A stretch of DNA of 64,000 nucleotides from Cryobacterium sp. PAMC25264 (GCF_019443325.1 NZ_CP080383.1:372001-436000); one strand, 5' to 3'. Shown: positions 8,731 through 17,974, counted from the stretch's first letter. Notes: generated by a model from the sequence alone, not told the origin. Made by a program: numbers and translations.

Positions 8731-10905
8731 ATGTTGTCAGAGACCCCCCGTCTGTTCCATCTTTTGGCGGGCGGTGTCAGCGTGGTCATCGATGCGGGGG
8801 GCTTTGGGGTTCCCCAGATCGTGCACTGGGGAGCACCTCTCGATGGCGACACGGCGGCCGCACTCGAGCAGCTCGCCACGGCAGCACGGCCCCAGATCGT
8901 GTCCAATAGCATCGACGTCCACGTGCCGTTGGGCGTGCTCCCCGAGCAGGCCGCTGGGTGGGCCGGCACGCCGGGCATTTCCGGTCACCGCGACGGAGCC
9001 CACTTCACTCCGCTGCTGGCGCTTACCGCCGCATCCGTGGGTGGCTCGCCGGATGCCAGGTTCGCCGACCGCCGTTTCGTCGCCGACCTGGCCGATGTGG
9101 ATGCGGGACTCGAGGTGGTGCTTGTCATCGAGCTGTCCGAGTCCGGGGTGCTGCGCTCCCGGGCCACCGTCACCGGTACCGGTGCCGGTGTGTACACCCT
9201 GGACGGCCTGCAATTGGCGCTGCCGGTGCCGCTGCATGCGCAGGAGATCCTCGACTTCACGGGCCGGCACGTGCGGGAAAGTAGCCCGCAACGGCACGCC
9301 TTCACCTTCGGCAGCCACGTGAACGAGGGCCGCCGCGGTCGTACCGGACACGACGCGTCACTGTTGTACGCGGTCGGCTCAACTGGCTTCGGCTTCCAGA
9401 CCGGTGAGGTCTGGGGCGTGCAGGTGGCGTGGAGCGGAAACCACCGCACCTACGCCGAACGGATGCCGAACGGTCGCGGCGTGGTCGGCGGCGGCGAGTT
9501 ACTGCTGCCCGGCGAGATCCGGCTGAACGACGGCGATTCCTATACCAGTCCGTGGCTCTACGCCTCCTACGGAACCGGACTCGACGAGCTCAGCGCCCGG
9601 TTCCACGCCTTCGTGCGCACCCGGGTGGGTTACCCCACATCACCCCGCCCGGTCGTGCTGAACACCTGGGAGGCCGTGTACTTCGATCAGAACCTCGACA
9701 CCCTGCTGGCGCTTGCCGACCGGGCCGCCGAAGTGGGCGTGGAGCGCTTCGTGCTCGATGACGGCTGGTTCCACGGCCGCCGCGACAAGTCCGCCGGCCT
9801 CGGCGACTGGCGTATCGACGACACTATGTGGCCCGACGGGCTGGATCCGCTCGTGCAGCGGGTGCGTGCGCTGGGCATGCAGTTCGGACTGTGGTTCGAG
9901 CCCGAGATGATCAACCCCGATTCCGACGCGGCCCGCGAACACCCCGAATGGATCATGTCGCCCGGGTACCGGCTGCCGCCGACCGCGCGGTTCCAGCAGG
10001 TTCTCGACTTGGCCAACCCTGAAGCGTTCGCGCACGTGCTCGAGAGCATGAGCGGTCTAGTCGCCCGGTATGACATCGATTTCATCAAGTGGGACCACAA
10101 CCGCGACCTGGTCGATGCGGGCCACCCGGGTGCCGGCGTCGCCGGTGTGCACGACCAGACCCTCGCCTTCTACCGGCTGGTCGACGAACTGCGCTCCAGG
10201 TTTCCCCGCCTGGAGATCGAAGCCTGCTCCTCTGGCGGCGCCCGCGCCGACCTTGAAGTTCTCGAACGAAGTGACCGCATCTGGGCCAGCGACTGCATTG
10301 ACGCCCTCGAGCGGCAGCGGATCGAACGCTGGACTGGTCTCACCGTGCCGCCCGAACTCATCGGTTCGCACGTGGGTGCAGACACCGCGCACTCCACCAA
10401 GCGGGTGCATGACATCTCGTTCCGTGCCGGCACCGCCATCTTCGGCAGCTTCGGCATCGAGCAGAATCTCTCGCTCGCCAGCGCTGACGAGGTCGAACGG
10501 CTCACCCAGTGGATCGCGCTCTATAAAGAGATGCGCGGCTGGATGCACCGCGGCACCGTGGTGCGCGGCGACCACCCCGACCAGGCGTACTGGCTGCGCG
10601 GCGTTGTCTCCGTCGACCGCGACGAGGCGCTCTATTCCTTCGTGGCGATGGCCACCTCGGTGCAGAACCCGCCCGGGATGGTGCGCCTGCCCGGGCTGGA
10701 CCCTGAACGCGTGTACCGGGTTGCGCCGTTGGCTCCTGGCACCGGCATCCTCACCTTCAACCACCACGCCGCCCCGGCCTGGTGGGTTGACGGCATCGAG
10801 CTGAGTGGACTGACCCTGGCCCGGGTGGGCCTGCAGGCGCCGGCACTCGCGCCCGAACATCTCGCCCTGGTGCACGTCACCTCGATCACTTGCACGGAAG
10901 GCTGA
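8731..10905 (+). CDS. Alpha-galactosidase, glycoside hydrolase family 36
   Basis: 724 residues, the usual size of GH36 alpha-galactosidases, which release terminal alpha-1,6-galactose from raffinose-type sugars. There is an N-terminal beta-sandwich, then a TIM barrel with VLDDGWFHGRR, GLWFEPEMINPDSD, the nucleophile motif IKWDHNR (Asp about 455), CSSGGARADLE, and the acid/base region WASDCIDALERQ (Asp about 521), then a C-terminal beta domain. No signal peptide is seen, so it should act in the cytoplasm on imported oligosaccharides. It is the first gene of an operon with two ABC permeases and a binding protein; the downstream permease starts 5 bp after its stop. Confidence 0.92.
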   Translation: MLSETPRLFHLLAGGVSVVIDAGGFGVPQIVHWGAPLDGDTAAALEQLATAARPQIVSNSIDVHVPLGVLPEQAAGWAGTPGISGHRDGAHFTPLLALTAASVGGSPDARFADRRFVADLADVDAGLEVVLVIELSESGVLRSRATVTGTGAGVYTLDGLQLALPVPLHAQEILDFTGRHVRESSPQRHAFTFGSHVNEGRRGRTGHDASLLYAVGSTGFGFQTGEVWGVQVAWSGNHRTYAERMPNGRGVVGGGELLLPGEIRLNDGDSYTSPWLYASYGTGLDELSARFHAFVRTRVGYPTSPRPVVLNTWEAVYFDQNLDTLLALADRAAEVGVERFVLDDGWFHGRRDKSAGLGDWRIDDTMWPDGLDPLVQRVRALGMQFGLWFEPEMINPDSDAAREHPEWIMSPGYRLPPTARFQQVLDLANPEAFAHVLESMSGLVARYDIDFIKWDHNRDLVDAGHPGAGVAGVHDQTLAFYRLVDELRSRFPRLEIEACSSGGARADLEVLERSDRIWASDCIDALERQRIERWTGLTVPPELIGSHVGADTAHSTKRVHDISFRAGTAIFGSFGIEQNLSLASADEVERLTQWIALYKEMRGWMHRGTVVRGDHPDQAYWLRGVVSVDRDEALYSFVAMATSVQNPPGMVRLPGLDPERVYRVAPLAPGTGILTFNHHAAPAWWVDGIELSGLTLARVGLQAPALAPEHLALVHVTSITCTEG

Positions 10906-10910
10906 GTCCG

Positions 10911-11864
10911 ATGACTGCACCTGCCACCACTCGCCGGGCAGCCAGCCCGGCCCGGATGCCTGCGCCCCCGCGCTCGAAGAAGAATCTGTTCGGCCTGAAG
11001 CGACGGGAAGCGATCGCCGCCTGGCTGTTCGTGGCCCCCGCGCTCATCGGCTTCATCGCGTTCTACCTCTGGCCTGCACTGAGCGGGCTCTATTACAGCT
11101 TCACCGACTTCGACCTGCTCACCGCGCCCGAGTTCATCGGGCTGGAGAACTACAAGCGGCTACTCAACGACCCCCTGTTCTGGAACGCGCTCGGCACCAC
11201 GAGCTGGTACGTCCTGATCAACATCGGCTTGCAGACTGTGCTCGCCCTGGGCATCGCGGTTCTCATGCAGCGGCTCACCCAGTCAATGGTGGTGCGCGGC
11301 GTCGTGATGCTGCCGTACCTGATCGCCAACGTGATCGCGGCGCTGGTCTGGTTCTACATGTTCGACTTTCAGTTCGGCATCGTGAACGAGATCATCGACG
11401 GCATCGGGCTTGACCGGGTCGCCTTCTTCGGTGAAAGCGAGTGGGCCATTCCGACCGTCGCCTTCATCAATGTCTGGCGGCACATGGGCTACACCGCGCT
11501 GCTGATCTTCGCCGGACTCCAGGCCATCCCCAAGGACGTCTACGAGGCTGGAGCCATCGACGGCGGCTCCGAGCTGCGGATGTTCCGCAGCATCACGCTT
11601 CCCCTGCTGCGGCCGGTGCTGGCGATGGTGCTCGTGGTCACTGTCACCGGGTCGTTCCAGATCTTCGACACCATCGCGGTTACCACGCAGGGCGGCCCGG
11701 TCAACTCAACCCGGGTGATCAACTACTACATCTTCGACATGGCCTTCAACCGATTCGATTTCGGTTACGGCTCGGCAATGGCGCTCGCGCTCTTCGTCTT
11801 GCTCGCCGTTTTCACCTTCGTGCAATTGCGCCTGACCCGCGCCAACAAATCCGACCTGGGATGA
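10911..11864 (+). CDS. Sugar ABC transporter permease (MalF/UgpA type)
   Basis: 317 residues with six predicted membrane helices and the permease EAA loop (YEAGAIDGGSELRMFRSITL) that contacts the ATPase. An N-terminal basic stretch precedes the first helix (WLFVAPALIGFIAFYLW). This is a CUT1-family subunit for oligosaccharide uptake. ATG 10911 was preferred to an upstream in-frame start at 10890 because the latter lies within the alpha-galactosidase gene. It is followed after 7 bp by the partner permease. Cargo is inferred from the upstream alpha-galactosidase to be an alpha-galactoside such as melibiose or raffinose. Confidence 0.92.
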   Translation: MTAPATTRRAASPARMPAPPRSKKNLFGLKRREAIAAWLFVAPALIGFIAFYLWPALSGLYYSFTDFDLLTAPEFIGLENYKRLLNDPLFWNALGTTSWYVLINIGLQTVLALGIAVLMQRLTQSMVVRGVVMLPYLIANVIAALVWFYMFDFQFGIVNEIIDGIGLDRVAFFGESEWAIPTVAFINVWRHMGYTALLIFAGLQAIPKDVYEAGAIDGGSELRMFRSITLPLLRPVLAMVLVVTVTGSFQIFDTIAVTTQGGPVNSTRVINYYIFDMAFNRFDFGYGSAMALALFVLLAVFTFVQLRLTRANKSDLG

Positions 11865-11871
11865 GCCGACC

Positions 11872-12828
11872 ATGACAACGATTATCAACGCCCCGGCAGT
11901 CACCGACCCCCAAGAGCTGACCCGGCCCCGGCGCCCGGGCCGACGTGCCAAGCCCAAATTCACCGTGGGCCGGACCTTGGCCTGGGTAGCCCTCGGCGGG
12001 GTCATGCTCATCACTCTCATTCCGTTCTACTGGATGCTGCGCACCTCGTTCTCCACCTCCACCTCGCTAGGCAGCGACCCAGGTTCGCTACTGCCCGTGG
12101 ACTTCACCTTCGGCGCCTACGAGCGAGTGCTGGGCCTGGCCACCCCAGCCGAGGCGCTCGCGGAAGGCGGCTCGGGCGCATCCATCAACTTCTGGGCCTA
12201 CCTGCGCAATTCCCTGATCGTGGCCACCGTCACCACGATCGGCCAGGTGCTGTTCTGCTCGATGGCCGCGTACGCGTTCGCCCGTCTGCAGTGGCGCGGT
12301 CGTGACCTGGTGTTCTCCACCTTCATTGCCGCCCTTATGGTGCCGCCGATCTTCACCACCATCCCCAACTTCGTCACCATCCGCGAATTGGGCCTGCTCA
12401 ACACCTACGCTGGCATCATCTTGCCGACGCTGTTGATGACCCCGTTCGCGATCTTCTTCCTGCGCCAGTTCTTCCTCGGCATCAGCCGGGAAGTAGAGGA
12501 GGCGGCGATCATCGATGGCGCGGGACCGCTGCGCCGGTTCTTCCAGGTGATCTTGCCGTTGGGTTCAGCGCCGATCGCGACCCTCGCCATCCTCACGTAC
12601 ATCACCTCGTGGAACGAGTATTTCTGGCCGCAGCTGGTGGGCCGGGAAGAAGAGGTGCGGGTTCTCACCGTCGCGCTCGGTGTCTTCAGGTCGCAGACCC
12701 CACAGGGTGGGCCGGACTGGGCTGGCCTGATGGCGGCGACCCTGATCGCTGCGCTGCCCATCCTCATCATGTTCGTCTTCCTCGGCCGCCGGGTGATCAA
12801 TTCAATCGGCTACTCCGGCGTCAAATAG
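11872..12828 (+). CDS. Sugar ABC transporter permease (MalG/UgpE type)
   Basis: 318 residues, six predicted membrane helices. A long periplasm-side loop follows helix 1 and the EAA motif is present (EVEEAAIIDGAGPLRRFFQVIL). It pairs with the preceding permease as the heterodimeric membrane channel of a CUT1 sugar importer. The C-terminus ending GRRVINSIGYSGVK is typical of MalG-type subunits. The binding-protein gene follows after 44 bp. No ATP-binding subunit is encoded in the cluster; actinobacteria often energise such importers with a shared MsiK/UgpC-type ATPase encoded elsewhere. Confidence 0.92.
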   Translation: MTTIINAPAVTDPQELTRPRRPGRRAKPKFTVGRTLAWVALGGVMLITLIPFYWMLRTSFSTSTSLGSDPGSLLPVDFTFGAYERVLGLATPAEALAEGGSGASINFWAYLRNSLIVATVTTIGQVLFCSMAAYAFARLQWRGRDLVFSTFIAALMVPPIFTTIPNFVTIRELGLLNTYAGIILPTLLMTPFAIFFLRQFFLGISREVEEAAIIDGAGPLRRFFQVILPLGSAPIATLAILTYITSWNEYFWPQLVGREEEVRVLTVALGVFRSQTPQGGPDWAGLMAATLIAALPILIMFVFLGRRVINSIGYSGVK

Positions 12829-12872
12829 TTCCCCACAGCACACCAACCACCTGCACCACGAAAGGGAAAGAA

Positions 12873-14237
12873 ATGAAGAAGACCACGAGAGCACTTGCGC
12901 TTCTCGCAGCAATGCCGCTGCTTGCTCTGACCGCCTGCTCGGGCGGCGGAGGCAGCGATGCCGGCGCAGATGCCAAAGGTTCGATCACCTACTGGCTCTG
13001 GGACTCCAACCAGCAGACCGCCTACCAGCAGTGCGCCACCGATTTCGAGGCGGCGAACCCTGGAACCAGCATCAAGATCGAGCAGTACGGGTACGACGAC
13101 TACTTCCAGACGCTCACCACCAGCCTGGTCGGCGGCAATGCCCCCGACGTGATCACCAACCACCCGTCGTTCTTTCCGCAGTTGGCCAGCACCGGTCAGC
13201 TGCTCGCCCTCGACGACGTCGTAGAGAGCGAAGGCATCGACTTCGACGACTATCAGGCAGGCATCCCCGAGCTTTGGGTCGGTGAAGACGGCGACCGTTA
13301 CGGTATGCCGAAGGACTGGGACACCGTCGCCACCATCTACAACGAGGCCTATCTCACCGAGGGGGGCCTCACCCCGAAGAGCCTGGCAAATCTGGATTGG
13401 AACCCTGAAGACGGCGGTACCTGGGAGGACACCATTGCGCACCTGTCAATCGACAAGAACGGCGTGCGCGGCGACGAGGCAGGCTACGACCCCGACAACG
13501 TCGAGGTGTACGGCCTCGGCCTCAAGTCGAAGTCGGGCATCGGCGCGTTCGGCCAGACTCAGTGGAGCATGTACGCGCTCAGCGCCGGCTGGGAGTACTC
13601 CGACAAGAACCCGTTCGGCACCGACTTCAACTACGCCGCCGACGAGTACATCGACACCATCGCCTGGTGGCGTTCGCTGATCGAGAAGGGCTACATGCCG
13701 AGCTACCAGGCCGCGTCCTCCGGCGTTGGCATCAAGGATGCCTTCGGCGCAGGCAGCTACGCGCTCGTCACCGACGGCAGCTGGAACGCCCGCAGCTACT
13801 ACGGTTTCGAGGGCATCGACGCCGGAATCGCCCCGCTGCCGACCGGCCCCACAGGTGAGCGCGTCGGCGTGCTCAACGGCCTCGCCGACTCGGTGCTTGC
13901 CTCCACCAAGAACCCCGAGCTGTCCAAGAAGTGGGTGGGCTACATGTCCACCGAGGCCTGCCAGGACGTCGTCGCCGCGGCCGCGGTGGTCTTCCCGGCC
14001 CTGAACAGCTCGAGCGAGAAGGCACGTGAGGCCTTCAGCGCCGCCGGCATCGACGTCTCGGTCTACTTCGACGCCGTCGCCGCCGGGTCCACCGAACTCG
14101 CGCCGATCGCCAACCACTGGGTGGATGTGCTCGCGATCATGGAGCCCGCCGTGGAGCAGGTGCTCATCTTTGAAGCCGAACCCGAGACGCTCAAGGAGGC
14201 CGCGGCCGAGGTCGACAGGCTCTTCGCCATCGACTGA
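12873..14237 (+). CDS. Sugar-binding lipoprotein of ABC transporter
   Basis: 454 residues of extracellular solute-binding protein family 1. The N-terminus is a lipoprotein signal (MKKTTRALALLAAMPLLALTAC) with the lipobox Cys at residue 22, followed by a Gly/Ser-rich linker. Mature-domain motifs include ITYWLWDSNQQ, GGNAPDVITNHPSFFPQLA and YGMPKDWDTVAT. ATG 12873 was chosen because it follows AAAGGGAAAG and gives the signal peptide; the frame extends farther upstream but only through the permease gene. It is last in the operon, followed by a strong hairpin. It should deliver alpha-galactosides to the two permeases; the specific ligand is inferred. Confidence 0.92.
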   Translation: MKKTTRALALLAAMPLLALTACSGGGGSDAGADAKGSITYWLWDSNQQTAYQQCATDFEAANPGTSIKIEQYGYDDYFQTLTTSLVGGNAPDVITNHPSFFPQLASTGQLLALDDVVESEGIDFDDYQAGIPELWVGEDGDRYGMPKDWDTVATIYNEAYLTEGGLTPKSLANLDWNPEDGGTWEDTIAHLSIDKNGVRGDEAGYDPDNVEVYGLGLKSKSGIGAFGQTQWSMYALSAGWEYSDKNPFGTDFNYAADEYIDTIAWWRSLIEKGYMPSYQAASSGVGIKDAFGAGSYALVTDGSWNARSYYGFEGIDAGIAPLPTGPTGERVGVLNGLADSVLASTKNPELSKKWVGYMSTEACQDVVAAAAVVFPALNSSSEKAREAFSAAGIDVSVYFDAVAAGSTELAPIANHWVDVLAIMEPAVEQVLIFEAEPETLKEAAAEVDRLFAID

Positions 14238-14258
14238 CCCTTTCCACGATCCGCGAAC

Positions 14259-14289
14259 GCGGCGACTGCCTCCGCCCGGTAGTCGCCGC
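14259..14289 (+). terminator. Hairpin terminator after the sugar-uptake operon
   Basis: GCGGCGACTGCC (14259-14270) pairs with GGTAGTCGCCGC (14278-14289) around a 7-nt loop. It lies 22 bp after the binding-protein stop and is followed by TTGGTGTTGTC, a weak U-rich tail. Fits an intrinsic terminator. Confidence 0.65.
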
Positions 14290-14341
14290 GTTGGTGTTGT
14301 CGCCGGTCAACAACAAATGGTCAGCATGGCAGTTCAATGGT

Positions 14342-14514
14342 CTAGCCCGCGAGGAACGCGCGCAGCGCTCCCGCGATCTGAGAGACGTAATCCTCACCCA
14401 CGGGCGGGACCCCGAGCGAATGAGCGCCGCTCTCGCGGGGGTAGAAGAATCGCACCCGCGACTGCTCTAACCGCCTCTCGGGCAGACCCAAAAAGCCAAC
14501 CCGGAACCTAACGC
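14342..14514 (-). pseudogene. Unidentified protein, C-terminal remnant
   Basis: Reading the minus strand, a protein-like frame ends at TAG 14342-14344 and includes RVRFFYPRESGAHSLGVP then GEDYVSQIAGALRAFLAG. No start is visible before the frame merges into the end of the next gene. Composition and the regular hydrophobic pattern suggest the end of a real protein, possibly an alpha/beta hydrolase-like fold, but I cannot name the family. It lies at the left edge of the accessory region, where truncated genes are frequent. Confidence 0.3.
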
Positions 14515-14946
14515 CTACTGGCCGACCGGCGTACTTTCCTGCTCAGTGCGATGTTCGCCCGGTGCCGCATTCCCGGCTCCGGTTTTGGCGGGAGATGCAG
14601 GGGTCGGCGCTGCCCGCTTTACGTCGCGTGTCGCGATCCCGAGACGCCCGGCGACCTCCGCGCAGGCAGCCCCGGCGGCCACCATTTGCGCAATCGCTGC
14701 GTCAGCGCTTCGGCGTCGGTCAGCCGTGTACGCTTCGGTTTGCGCGCGGATGCGCGCAACCTCTTTTCCGGCGAACTCGTTCACGTCACCGATCTGTTCC
14801 ATATAGGCGAAGTAATCCACGGCTATGGACTCTAGCTTGTCCTCACGTTTCCGAAACTGCGCCGACTTCTCGCGTGCGAGCTGACGGGCGGCGGTGAGTT
14901 TTGCGGACTTGCGTGACTCACGGGGACGTAACCGCATCGGGTGCAC
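14515..14946 (-). CDS. Hypothetical protein with HTH-like segment
   Basis: 143 residues, not assigned to a named family. The first half is strongly basic and helical (RPRESRKSAKLTAARQLA then EKSAQFRKREDKLESIAVDY), suggesting a coiled coil or nucleic-acid contact. The middle (AIAQMVAAGAACAEVAGRLG followed by IATRDVKRA) has the spacing of a helix-turn-helix. The C-terminal 35 residues are low-complexity Ala/Pro/Thr. Small basic proteins of this type occur on actinobacterial plasmids and islands, so an accessory origin is plausible. The start is GTG 14946; ATG 14937 is an alternative. Confidence 0.55.
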   Translation of the reverse strand: MHPMRLRPRESRKSAKLTAARQLAREKSAQFRKREDKLESIAVDYFAYMEQIGDVNEFAGKEVARIRAQTEAYTADRRRSADAAIAQMVAAGAACAEVAGRLGIATRDVKRAAPTPASPAKTGAGNAAPGEHRTEQESTPVGQ

Positions 14947-14985
14947 AAATGTTGATTCCTAGGTGACGAGAATCCAGTCGGCGGG

Positions 14986-15112
14986 ACGTCTCACAACTCA
15001 TGGGATACAAGACGCGAGCCGCCCTCGGAGCCATCGTGGCAACCAGATCGATGCGCCAAATATCGATCACAGAATGCCGCCACATAGCGCAGCAGCCCAC
15101 ACCCTTCAGCGG
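14986..15112 (+). repeat. Recombinase-leader-like element, copy D (orphan)
   Basis: This otherwise empty 383-bp interval (14947-15329) holds a copy of the leader found before the serine recombinase at 22687. ACGTCTCACAACTCATGGG (14986-15004) resembles the TGTCTC-type motif of the other copies. About 70 bp later CGATCACAGAA(15064 on)...CCGCCA...TTCAGCGG matches 22586-22634 closely. No recombinase follows, so this looks like a leftover cis-site. A short palindrome, AAACGATCGTTT, lies just downstream near 15132-15143. Confidence 0.5.
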
Positions 15113-15329
15113 TGGATTCCCCGCAGCTTAGAAACGATCGTTTTTGGATTGCATGCGTAGCCGATTTGGGGGCGGCTTCCGTGTGAAGTTGATCGGTACG
15201 AGGGGATGTCCCTAAGACCGCAGCGTCTACGCGGACCATTGCCCGGTTTCGGTGAGCACGATCAGCGAGACCCACTAATCCCTCGGCTCCGCGGAACCAG
15301 GGCTACTTGCTGCGCGGCTGATTTCATGC

Positions 15330-16085
15330 TTAGGCCTCGGTTCCGCCGTCCACGCGCAGCACGACGCCGGTGATGAAGGAGGCCTGGTCAGAAAGGAGGA
15401 AAGCGGTCGCGTTGGCGATGTCCTCGGGCTGGCCCAGATGCTCCATAGGGATCTCGGCGGCGTAGGCGGCCTTGGCCTCGGCAGGCAGGGAAGCCAGCGC
15501 CGCGGTTTCAATGGCACCGGGGGCCACGGCGTTGATGCGGATGCCTTGTTCGGCTGTTTCCTTGGCTACGCTGCGGGTCAGGGAAACCACGCCGTGCTTT
15601 GCGGCACCATAGGGTTCAAATGCGGGGTGGCGCTGATGCCTGCCAGCGGGGCGATGTTCACGATCGAACCACGTCCCTGTTCCAGGAAGTGGGTGATCTA
15701 GGATTGACTGGCCAGGAAGGTGCCGCGCAGGGTGACGTTGATGGTCCGGTCCCAGTCCGCGGCGGTAGTGTCCTGGACCGGCTTGGGCGTCGCGCCGACA
15801 CCGGCGTTGTTCACCGCCATGTCCAAACGGCTGAAGGATTCCAGGGAGAAGGGAACCAGCGCGTCGACCTCTTCGGCGTCGGCGACATTGGCGTGCTTGT
15901 AGGCCGCTCGTCCTCCGGCGGCCTCTATGAGCGCCACGGTTTCGGCGCCGGCTTCGTCGTTGACGTCCGAGACGATGATCGAGGCACCGTGGCAGCCAGA
16001 CGCAGGGCAATGGCGCGTCCGATGCTGGCTCCGGCTGCCGTGACGAGGGCTACTTGGTTTTCAAAAAGCAGTGGAACGCTCTTCT
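15330..16085 (-). pseudogene. Short-chain dehydrogenase/reductase, inactivated
   Basis: Pieces of one classical SDR are spread over all three minus-strand frames. They include VALVTAAGASIGRAIAL (Rossmann start, normally TGxxxGIG), then GGRAAYKHANVADAEEVDAL, RLDMAVNNAGVG, INVTLRGTFLASQS, the catalytic PYGAAKHGVV (YxxxK), and the end ITGVVLRVDGGTEA. At least two frameshifts are needed (near 15990 and 15620) and there is an in-frame TAG at 15698-15700. No start codon is visible before the Rossmann motif. The gene is dead. A FUSC gene lies 44 bp upstream in the same orientation. Confidence 0.85.
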
Positions 16086-16128
16086 TTCTGGGTAAATCTA
16101 CTGTCGTAATAGGGGTGGTGTGGCGGTC

Positions 16129-17073
16129 CTATCCGGATAGGGCCTCGCGCCGTGATTCCCAGCGCCGCAGCAACAAGGCGACCAAGACTGCTGCGGCGAT
16201 TCCAACGACCGTGAAAATGACTCGCTCAATGGTCAGCTCGAATCCGCGCTCGACATCGCCAAGGGAGGCGAAGATCAACAGCATCGGCGTTAAGGCCAGT
16301 GCTTGCATGAGGTATGCCCCGCCCATGGAATACCAGACAAGGAAGAACAGGCACAGTACAGCCACTATGACTGCGCCCCAGACGGGCAGGAACAACACCG
16401 CCAGCAAGGCGATCATTGCGCCCAGGAAGGTGCCGATGAGGCGTCCGTTGAGGGTCTCGCGCCGCTGATTGGCTAGCGGCCGCAGGGCCATCAGGACGGT
16501 CACCGCGACCCAGTACCCGTGGGGGATGTTGTTGGTCAAGGTCCAGTACATGATCGCGGCACACAACAGACCCACCGCGATCCCGTGTTCCCACGCGGTG
16601 CGCTTTTCCACCGGAAGGGTCGGGGCCTGGAACTTGAGCAGGCGGGTGATCAGGGCTCCGGCCACCCCTCCGGCAAGAATCCACAGCACCGCGGCCCACC
16701 AGGTTAAGTTGATCGGGCCGGGCCCAAAGAGGATAACCATGACCGGAGTCAGCGAGAGCAGTCCGGCTGAGCGCTTGTTGGTGGCTGCAGAGAGGACTGC
16801 TGAGACGAACATGAGAACCGCGACGGCCCAGGGTGTTGAACCCGCCAGGGACGCCATCCCGCCCAGTGCGGCACCTATGATCACCAGCAGTGCTGCCTGG
16901 CGCGGCTTGCTCACGGGAGTGACCGCCATCCCCAGGCCCATGGCCAGTCCGAATCCCATGCTGGCCGAGGCCCCTCCGAGCACGCTCACGATGACCGATG
17001 GAATCATGATTGCCACCAAGAGCTTGAGCGTTGTGGGCAGGGTCCCGGGTCGTGGACGGCTAAAGATCACCAT
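16129..17073 (-). CDS. FUSC-family membrane protein
   Basis: 314 residues with about nine to ten hydrophobic helices in two blocks separated by a short basic segment (ITRLLKFQAPTLPVEKRTAW). The second block contains WTLTNNIPHGYWVAVTVLMA followed by LRPLANQRRETLNGRLIGT. That arrangement and the RETLNGRLIGTFLGA motif fit the FUSC/aromatic-acid-exporter (AaeB/YccS) group. The predicted role is efflux across the plasma membrane; the substrate is unknown. It is about half the length of full AaeB proteins and lacks a cytoplasmic domain, a form common in actinobacteria. It lies next to a dead SDR and a transposon remnant. Confidence 0.75.
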   Translation of the reverse strand: MVIFSRPRPGTLPTTLKLLVAIMIPSVIVSVLGGASASMGFGLAMGLGMAVTPVSKPRQAALLVIIGAALGGMASLAGSTPWAVAVLMFVSAVLSAATNKRSAGLLSLTPVMVILFGPGPINLTWWAAVLWILAGGVAGALITRLLKFQAPTLPVEKRTAWEHGIAVGLLCAAIMYWTLTNNIPHGYWVAVTVLMALRPLANQRRETLNGRLIGTFLGAMIALLAVLFLPVWGAVIVAVLCLFFLVWYSMGGAYLMQALALTPMLLIFASLGDVERGFELTIERVIFTVVGIAAAVLVALLLRRWESRREALSG

Positions 17074-17320
17074 GGTGTCGTTGCCTTTGCATGGGTTGGT
17101 GGTAAGCGGGAGTACCCGCTCTCAGCCTGCGGACGGCTGAAAAGATCAGCTTAAATACCTACGATACCGTCGCGAATTTACCCCGCACCGCCGAACGAGC
17201 ACCATTATCCTTATGGCAGAAGACGCCCCGAAGATCCGTGTCGTATGCTACCCCCGCAAGATGCGCGGGAGGGTGCCTGGGCTGTTGGCCACGCCTGTCC
17301 GCGCCCTAGATGAGTGAGTC

Positions 17321-17630
17321 CTAATGGTCGTAGGCGATGAGGGATCGTTTGTTGGGTGCTTGGATAAGCCAGTTGTGCCAGATTCCGGCGGCGAGGGCGA
17401 GTAGTCGGCCGGCGACGCGGGAGTAGAGCCCCAGGAGGGTGCGTCCGCCGTGGTCTTCGAGGGTGAGTTGGCCTTTGAGGGTGTCGAAGACGGACTCGAC
17501 CCATTGGCGGATGCCGCCGAGTTTGCCAAAGCGTTTCTTCTCGTCCTTTCGGTCGGGCCGGATGAGGTGCGCGCCGAGTTCGTCGGTGATGAAACGTACT
17601 GGCCGCGGTCGTGTTTTCGCATATTGCGGC
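17321..17630 (-). mobile_element. IS982-family transposase, C-terminal remnant
   Basis: One minus-strand frame ending at TAG 17321 encodes RFITDELGAHLIRPDRKDEK, then GGIRQWVESVFDTLKGQLTL, then GIWHNWLIQAPNKRSLIAYD(H). This is the C-terminal quarter of an IS982-type DDE transposase, including the conserved IW-N and KRSLIAYDH end. The N-terminal three quarters and a start are missing. Upstream it fuses directly to an IS30 remnant in a different frame near 17630. Confidence 0.8.
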
Positions 17631-17974
17631 GAAGCTTGCGGCTGATCGTCGACGGTGATCGGCCAAGTCGCCTGGAGATCTCCCGGATGGAGAATCCGTC
17701 TCGCCTGAACAAAGCGATCCGATCACGTTCGATCAGGCTCAGGTACCGTTCGTGTCTGTCTGCCTCAGCAAGTCGTAGCGGCGCGATCCCACCACGTTGA
17801 GATCTCCAACGGTGACCGGTCGTGCGTCCGATCCCGACGCGCTTCGCGGCGGCGATCGGTCCGATCCCGGCAAGGATGAGTTTCCAAGACTCGTCTTCGC
17901 GGTTGAGGTTTCTCTTGCGCCCACGTCTGGCCATCTTCACACTCCAAATCTTGGTGGAGTGTTGCGACGAGACC
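17630..17974 (-). mobile_element. IS30-family transposase, N-terminal remnant
   Basis: The minus-strand frame starting near 17940 encodes an IS30-type N-terminus: a first helix-turn-helix (AAAKRVGIGRTTGHRW) and a second (ISRRLGRSPSTISRKLRRN). Homology stops after RRN near 17630, where IS982 sequence begins. Just upstream, AGTGTTGCGACGAGACC (about 17958-17974) resembles the terminal repeat of the intact IS30 at 19165-20375, so the 5' end of this IS30 is preserved. The catalytic domain is gone. Confidence 0.8.
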
